Source: Victivallales bacterium (lineage in GTDB: Bacteria; Verrucomicrobiota; Lentisphaeria; Oligosphaerales; Oligosphaeraceae). From it: a stretch of DNA of 9,188 nt. Under the pieces are notes generated by a model. The model saw nothing but the letters and a program-made list of their open reading frames with translations, was not told the DNA's origin and did not search any database. The position numbers were made by a program, and so were the translations under genes. The DNA is taken from the NCBI GenBank assembly GCA_017538465.1, contig JAFYIW010000378.1, forward strand, positions 1 through 9,188. Direction: 5' to 3'. This document shows, in pieces, positions 6,861 through 9,188 of this stretch (positions are counted from its first letter, which is position 1; each line of letters opens with the position of its first letter).

Positions 6861-6941
6861 GCTAGCCGACCTAGGCAAGCTAGGCAAACTAGGCCGAGCT
6901 AGCCGACCTAGACAAGCTAGGCAAACTAGGCCGACCTAGCC
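6861..6941. repeat. 37-bp tandem repeat with CTAG every 9-10 bp
   Basis: There are two 37-bp copies (6861-6897 and 6898-6934) plus the beginning of a third (6935-6941). Comparing the full copies, the clear difference is CTAGGCAAG versus CTAGACAAG. Within each copy, four degenerate 9- to 10-bp steps all carry CTAG. The nine CTAG sites start at 6862, 6871, 6880, 6889, 6899, 6908, 6917, 6926 and 6936, so the spacing is 9, 9, 9, 10, repeated. The array contains the self-complementary sequences GGCTAGCC and CCTAGG, so it can fold in many ways. It lies in the gap after the GH20 stop and before the lipoprotein start. There is no spacer/repeat structure of a CRISPR, and no T-run to make it a terminator. 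Confidence 0.85.
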
Positions 6942-6953
6942 CCAAGAAGACAG

Positions 6954-8513
6954 TTATTCCAGTGGACGGGCGTTGACTTTCTGCTGGGCGAAGACGCCGT
7001 AGTATTTCTCCAGTCGTTTGTGGAAGTCCGCGTAGCCAGGCGTGGTGCCGCAGAGCCAGGTCTTTTCGGCGAGGGCGCAGAGGCGCGGGAATGCCATGTA
7101 TTCCTGATGCTCGGCGGTGGGGATGTATTCCGCCCAGAGTTGCGCCTGGGCGCCCAGGATGGTCGCCTTCTCCGCATCGGTGTAACTGCTGTCCAACGGC
7201 TCGAAGCGATAGACCTTCTCCAGCGGGAGGTCGCCGCCGATGCCGAGCGGCTCGTGCTTGGGGTCGGCTTGGAAGTAGTCGAAGTAGGTGAACTCGTGGG
7301 GCGTGAGGACGACCTTGCGGTTGAGGCGGGCAGCCTCCTTGATGATGTCCGCACCATGCCAGTTCATCACGGCGGCGTCGGCGGGCATTTCGGGGTTCAG
7401 GATGTCGTCCCACCCGATGGTGCGGCGTCCTTTGGAGGCGAGGAAGTTGCCCATCTCGTTGGTGAAGTAGTGCTGGAGTTCCGACTCCTTCTTGACGCCC
7501 TGGGCGTGCATGACCTCCTGGACCTCTTTGCAGATTTCCCACTCGTATTTGAGCGCCTCATCGCCGCCGATGTCGATGAACTTCGCGGGGAAGAGTTCGA
7601 CGACTTCGGCAAGCACGTCTTTCATGAAAGCGATGGTTTCTGGCTTGGGGCTGAGGATGTTGTAGCTGATGCCCCAGCAGTCCCGTACCTCCAGTTGATG
7701 CTGCGGGTAGTTGCCCAGTTCGGGATAGGACGCGATGGCCGCCACCATGTGGCCGGGCATGTCGATTTCGGGCACGACCATGATGCAGCGTTTGGCGGCG
7801 AAAGCCACGATGGTCTTGATGTCCTCCTGGGTGAAAAAGCCTCCGTAGGGCGTTTCGTCATACTTCCACGGCTTGTCCCAGTAGTGTCCGATGATGGTGC
7901 GTTTGCGGACGCTTCCGACCTCGGTGAGCTTGGGGTACTTCTTGATTTCGAGGCGCCAGCCCTGGTCGTCGGTGAGGTGCAGATGCACCACGCTGAGCTT
8001 GAGTTGCGCGGCGAGTTCGATCATCCGGCAGACCTGCGCGACGGGGAAGAAATGGCGCGAGACATCAATCATCACGCCGCGCCAACGCACGGTGGGGGAG
8101 TCCTCGATGACGCAGCCGGGAATGGTCCACGAGACCTCCTGCGGGGTGGAGGCATACACCTCCACGGGAAGAAGTTGCCGCAGGGTCTGGAGGCCGCGCA
8201 CCAATGCGGCGGTTGACGCTCCCGACAGCTCCATTTTGTCGGCATTTACGCATAGTTGATGACTTTCATCATAGAAACCACAGTCGTCAGCAGTATTGGC
8301 CCCAGTCACCTTCAATTCGAGGTCGCCCGTTTGGGCGGAAGATTCCACGATGGGGAGTTCAAAGCCCGTGGCGGGACGCAGATATTCCGCCAGCAGCTCG
8401 GCGGCGGGAAGGGCCGCATCGCCTCGAATCACAATGCGCGCCGGGGATTTCAGGGTGAAGAGGTCGTCGGTTTCGGTGACTTTACGGGGTTGTGGAATGA
8501 TGGAGAGAGTCAT
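6954..8513 (-). CDS. GH20 beta-N-acetylhexosaminidase
   Basis: This 519-residue enzyme removes terminal beta-linked GlcNAc or GalNAc by substrate-assisted catalysis. Residues 1-138 form the GH20b alpha/beta domain, which begins straight away with SIIPQPRKV. The barrel starts at WRGVMIDVSRHFFPV (144-158), followed by HLHLTDDQGWRLEI (177-190), VVPEIDMPGH (246-255), and IDIGGDEA (313-320). In that last motif D318 and E319 are the expected catalytic pair, E319 being the acid. TIGWDDIL (365-372), NWHGADI (384-390) and AQLWAEYI (457-464) supply the conserved aromatic and acidic subsite residues. No signal peptide precedes the first domain, so it is probably cytoplasmic. The ATG has no Shine-Dalgarno. 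It is the first gene of the minus-strand string and is divergent from the alpha-galactosidase-like gene. Confidence in the family is high; the exact sugar preference is not visible. Confidence 0.95.
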   Translation of the reverse strand: MTLSIIPQPRKVTETDDLFTLKSPARIVIRGDAALPAAELLAEYLRPATGFELPIVESSAQTGDLELKVTGANTADDCGFYDESHQLCVNADKMELSGASTAALVRGLQTLRQLLPVEVYASTPQEVSWTIPGCVIEDSPTVRWRGVMIDVSRHFFPVAQVCRMIELAAQLKLSVVHLHLTDDQGWRLEIKKYPKLTEVGSVRKRTIIGHYWDKPWKYDETPYGGFFTQEDIKTIVAFAAKRCIMVVPEIDMPGHMVAAIASYPELGNYPQHQLEVRDCWGISYNILSPKPETIAFMKDVLAEVVELFPAKFIDIGGDEALKYEWEICKEVQEVMHAQGVKKESELQHYFTNEMGNFLASKGRRTIGWDDILNPEMPADAAVMNWHGADIIKEAARLNRKVVLTPHEFTYFDYFQADPKHEPLGIGGDLPLEKVYRFEPLDSSYTDAEKATILGAQAQLWAEYIPTAEHQEYMAFPRLCALAEKTWLCGTTPGYADFHKRLEKYYGVFAQQKVNARPLE

Positions 8514-8803
8514 GGTGAAAAGCTTTTTGCAGTTGTGGTTAAAGAAAACGTTACTATAAGTTAGTGCTCACACGGTGAATTGCCCGTGGAGAGGAGGAAT
8601 TTCTGAGTGGATGGATATTCGCGGTTTCTTTTAGGGGAACGTTCTTTCCCGTGAGGCAGGCTGTAGTAGATTAGGATACGAGGCTATAGTTGTGACACGT
8701 CACCCACTGAGGCGAGTTTTCTCGCTTCTTGGCAGAAGAAAACCGTTAACCCGTTATATTTGAGAAAAGTCATTTCTCGAACATTCATCTAACCTTCTCT
8801 GCC
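8514..8803. promoter_or_regulatory. 290-bp divergent control region between GH20 and the alpha-galactosidase-like gene
   Basis: No gene is convincing here. For the GH20 side, TATAGT on the minus strand (8558-8553) is a plausible -10, about 40 bp from the start codon, and an AACGTT palindrome (8548-8553) overlaps its edge. AACGTT recurs in the GAACGTTC palindrome at 8637-8644. For the plus-strand gene, TATATT (8755-8760) is a possible -10; TTGGCA (8729-8734) would be a -35 but is spaced 20 bp away, which is long. Four inverted repeats occupy 8692-8778 and are listed separately. A purine-rich GAGGAGG (8591-8597) precedes only a 15-codon frame. The regulatory role is inferred from position. Confidence 0.5.
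8692..8778. repeat. Four consecutive short inverted repeats
   Basis: GTGAC-AC-GTCAC spans 8692-8703, GCGAG-TTTT-CTCGC 8712-8725, TTCTT-GGCAG-AAGAA 8726-8740 and GAGAAA-AGTCA-TTTCTC 8762-8778. All arms are perfect. The first cannot form an RNA loop and is more like a protein site; the other three could form small hairpins in plus-strand RNA. The last one ends 25 bp before the start codon at 8804, so it may lie in the leader of that gene. Confidence 0.5.
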
Positions 8804-9188
8804 ATGAAAATCCGCGTCTGTTTTGACCTCGTCGAATACCCTCCATTGGAATTCCAAGGCGACCGCGAACGTTTCGAGTTGCCATTGCCGGGTAGGCGAG
8901 GACTCTGTACGGTGAAATTCTCCGTCCCGCTGGTGGATGTCCAGCAGTATTGGCTGCCGAAGACGGAGGGCGTCTGCAACCGGCTCTCGTGGACTTTCGA
9001 GCTCCGCTGCGGGGCCCAGAGCGGCTTTCCGCTGTGCAGTTTCTTCAACCGTGCGGGTGAAAACCGCCTGACCTTCGGTACGGACGACCTGGTGGATGAC
9101 ACGCGTATCTTCGCCGAAGTGAACCAGGCCGCCTGCACCTATGATGTCACTATTGAAATCGCCTGCTGCCGGGAGACAGGTCCTGTCC
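8804..9188 (+). CDS. N-terminal part of a probable GH36-type alpha-galactosidase (runs off the window)
   Basis: The frame opens at the ATG at 8804 and has no stop before the window ends, giving 128 complete codons starting MKIRVCFDLVEYPPLEF. The visible part is predicted beta-rich. The segment FPLCSFFNRAGENRLTFGTDDLVDD (about residues 75-99), followed by FAEVNQ and YDVTIEIACC, resembles the N-terminal beta-sandwich of GH36/melibiase alpha-galactosidases, which carry a similar 'N-G-E-N-R...DD' strand. The catalytic barrel lies outside the window, so the function is a guess from this domain. There is no signal peptide and no Shine-Dalgarno. It is transcribed away from the GH20 gene across the shared control region. 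Other beta-sandwich-containing hydrolases remain possible. Confidence 0.6.
   Translation, partial: MKIRVCFDLVEYPPLEFQGDRERFELPLPGRRGLCTVKFSVPLVDVQQYWLPKTEGVCNRLSWTFELRCGAQSGFPLCSFFNRAGENRLTFGTDDLVDDTRIFAEVNQAACTYDVTIEIACCRETGPV

Noticed and set aside
6840..6887. Upstream ATG extension of the lipoprotein to 6887
   Set aside because: It would start within the CTAG repeat and place 16 residues before a well-formed lipoprotein signal peptide.
6861..6941. CRISPR array
   Set aside because: The copies are directly adjacent and internally repetitive, with no unique spacers and no cas genes.
6889..7542. 217-codon minus-strand frame overlapping the end of the GH20 gene and the CTAG array
   Set aside because: It is another frame of the same GH20 coding DNA, with His-, Pro- and Arg-rich composition and no domain.
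7020..8216. 398-codon plus-strand frame opposite the GH20 gene
   Set aside because: Composition is biased and the translation is a mirror of the GH20 codon pattern; the minus-strand frame carries the full GH20 motif set.
8785..9138. 117-codon minus-strand frame at the right edge
   Set aside because: It is antisense to the plus-strand frame that resembles an alpha-galactosidase N-terminus, and shows no domain.
1..9188. tRNA, rRNA or insertion-sequence features
   Set aside because: I saw no cloverleaf, conserved rRNA segment, transposase motif or terminal inverted repeat pair.

Overview
The window looks like a carbohydrate-degradation locus from a member of the PVC superphylum, most likely a Lentisphaeria/Victivallis-like or related Verrucomicrobiota gut or sediment bacterium. 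The evidence for this is the density of glycoside hydrolases, a DUF4190-like membrane protein fused to a pseudopilin-like C-terminal domain (a kind of protein common in that group), a large secreted hydrolase with a CBM9-like tail, and the absence of convincing Shine-Dalgarno sequences before the main genes. The taxonomic call is inference; no rRNA or marker gene is present.

Layout. Five genes lie head to tail on the minus strand. In transcription order they are: a GH20 beta-N-acetylhexosaminidase (8513 to 6954), a small lipoprotein (6839 to 5976), a three-helix membrane protein with a pseudopilin-like domain (5891 to 5238), a GH35-type beta-galactosidase with a GATase-like domain (about 5194 to 3110), and a 1005-residue secreted clan GH-A hydrolase with CBM-like domains at both ends (3074 to 57). 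A divergent gene on the plus strand starts at 8804 and runs off the right edge. Its first 128 residues resemble the N-terminal beta-sandwich of GH36-type alpha-galactosidases. The 290-bp gap between the two divergent genes holds several inverted repeats and is the likely control region. At the left edge, two adjacent GC-rich hairpins lie just past the last stop codon.

Function. Beta-hexosaminidase, beta-galactosidase, a possible alpha-galactosidase and a secreted clan-A hydrolase together could strip terminal GlcNAc/GalNAc and galactose from mucin-type or other host or algal glycans. Only the 1005-residue enzyme has an obvious signal peptide. The GH20 and GH35 proteins appear to lack one, so oligosaccharides may be cut outside the inner membrane and finished inside. 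No transporter, regulator or sulfatase is seen in this window.

The most unusual non-coding features are: (1) a 37-bp tandem repeat built from 9/9/9/10-bp steps, each carrying CTAG, between the GH20 and lipoprotein genes; (2) two near-identical 14-bp motifs 33 bp apart upstream of the membrane-protein gene; (3) a 16-bp palindrome lying on the likely GTG start of the GH35 gene; and (4) a run of four short inverted repeats upstream of the alpha-galactosidase-like gene. The lipoprotein and membrane-protein genes are visibly more AT-rich than the hydrolases around them, which suggests that they were inserted between the hydrolase genes.
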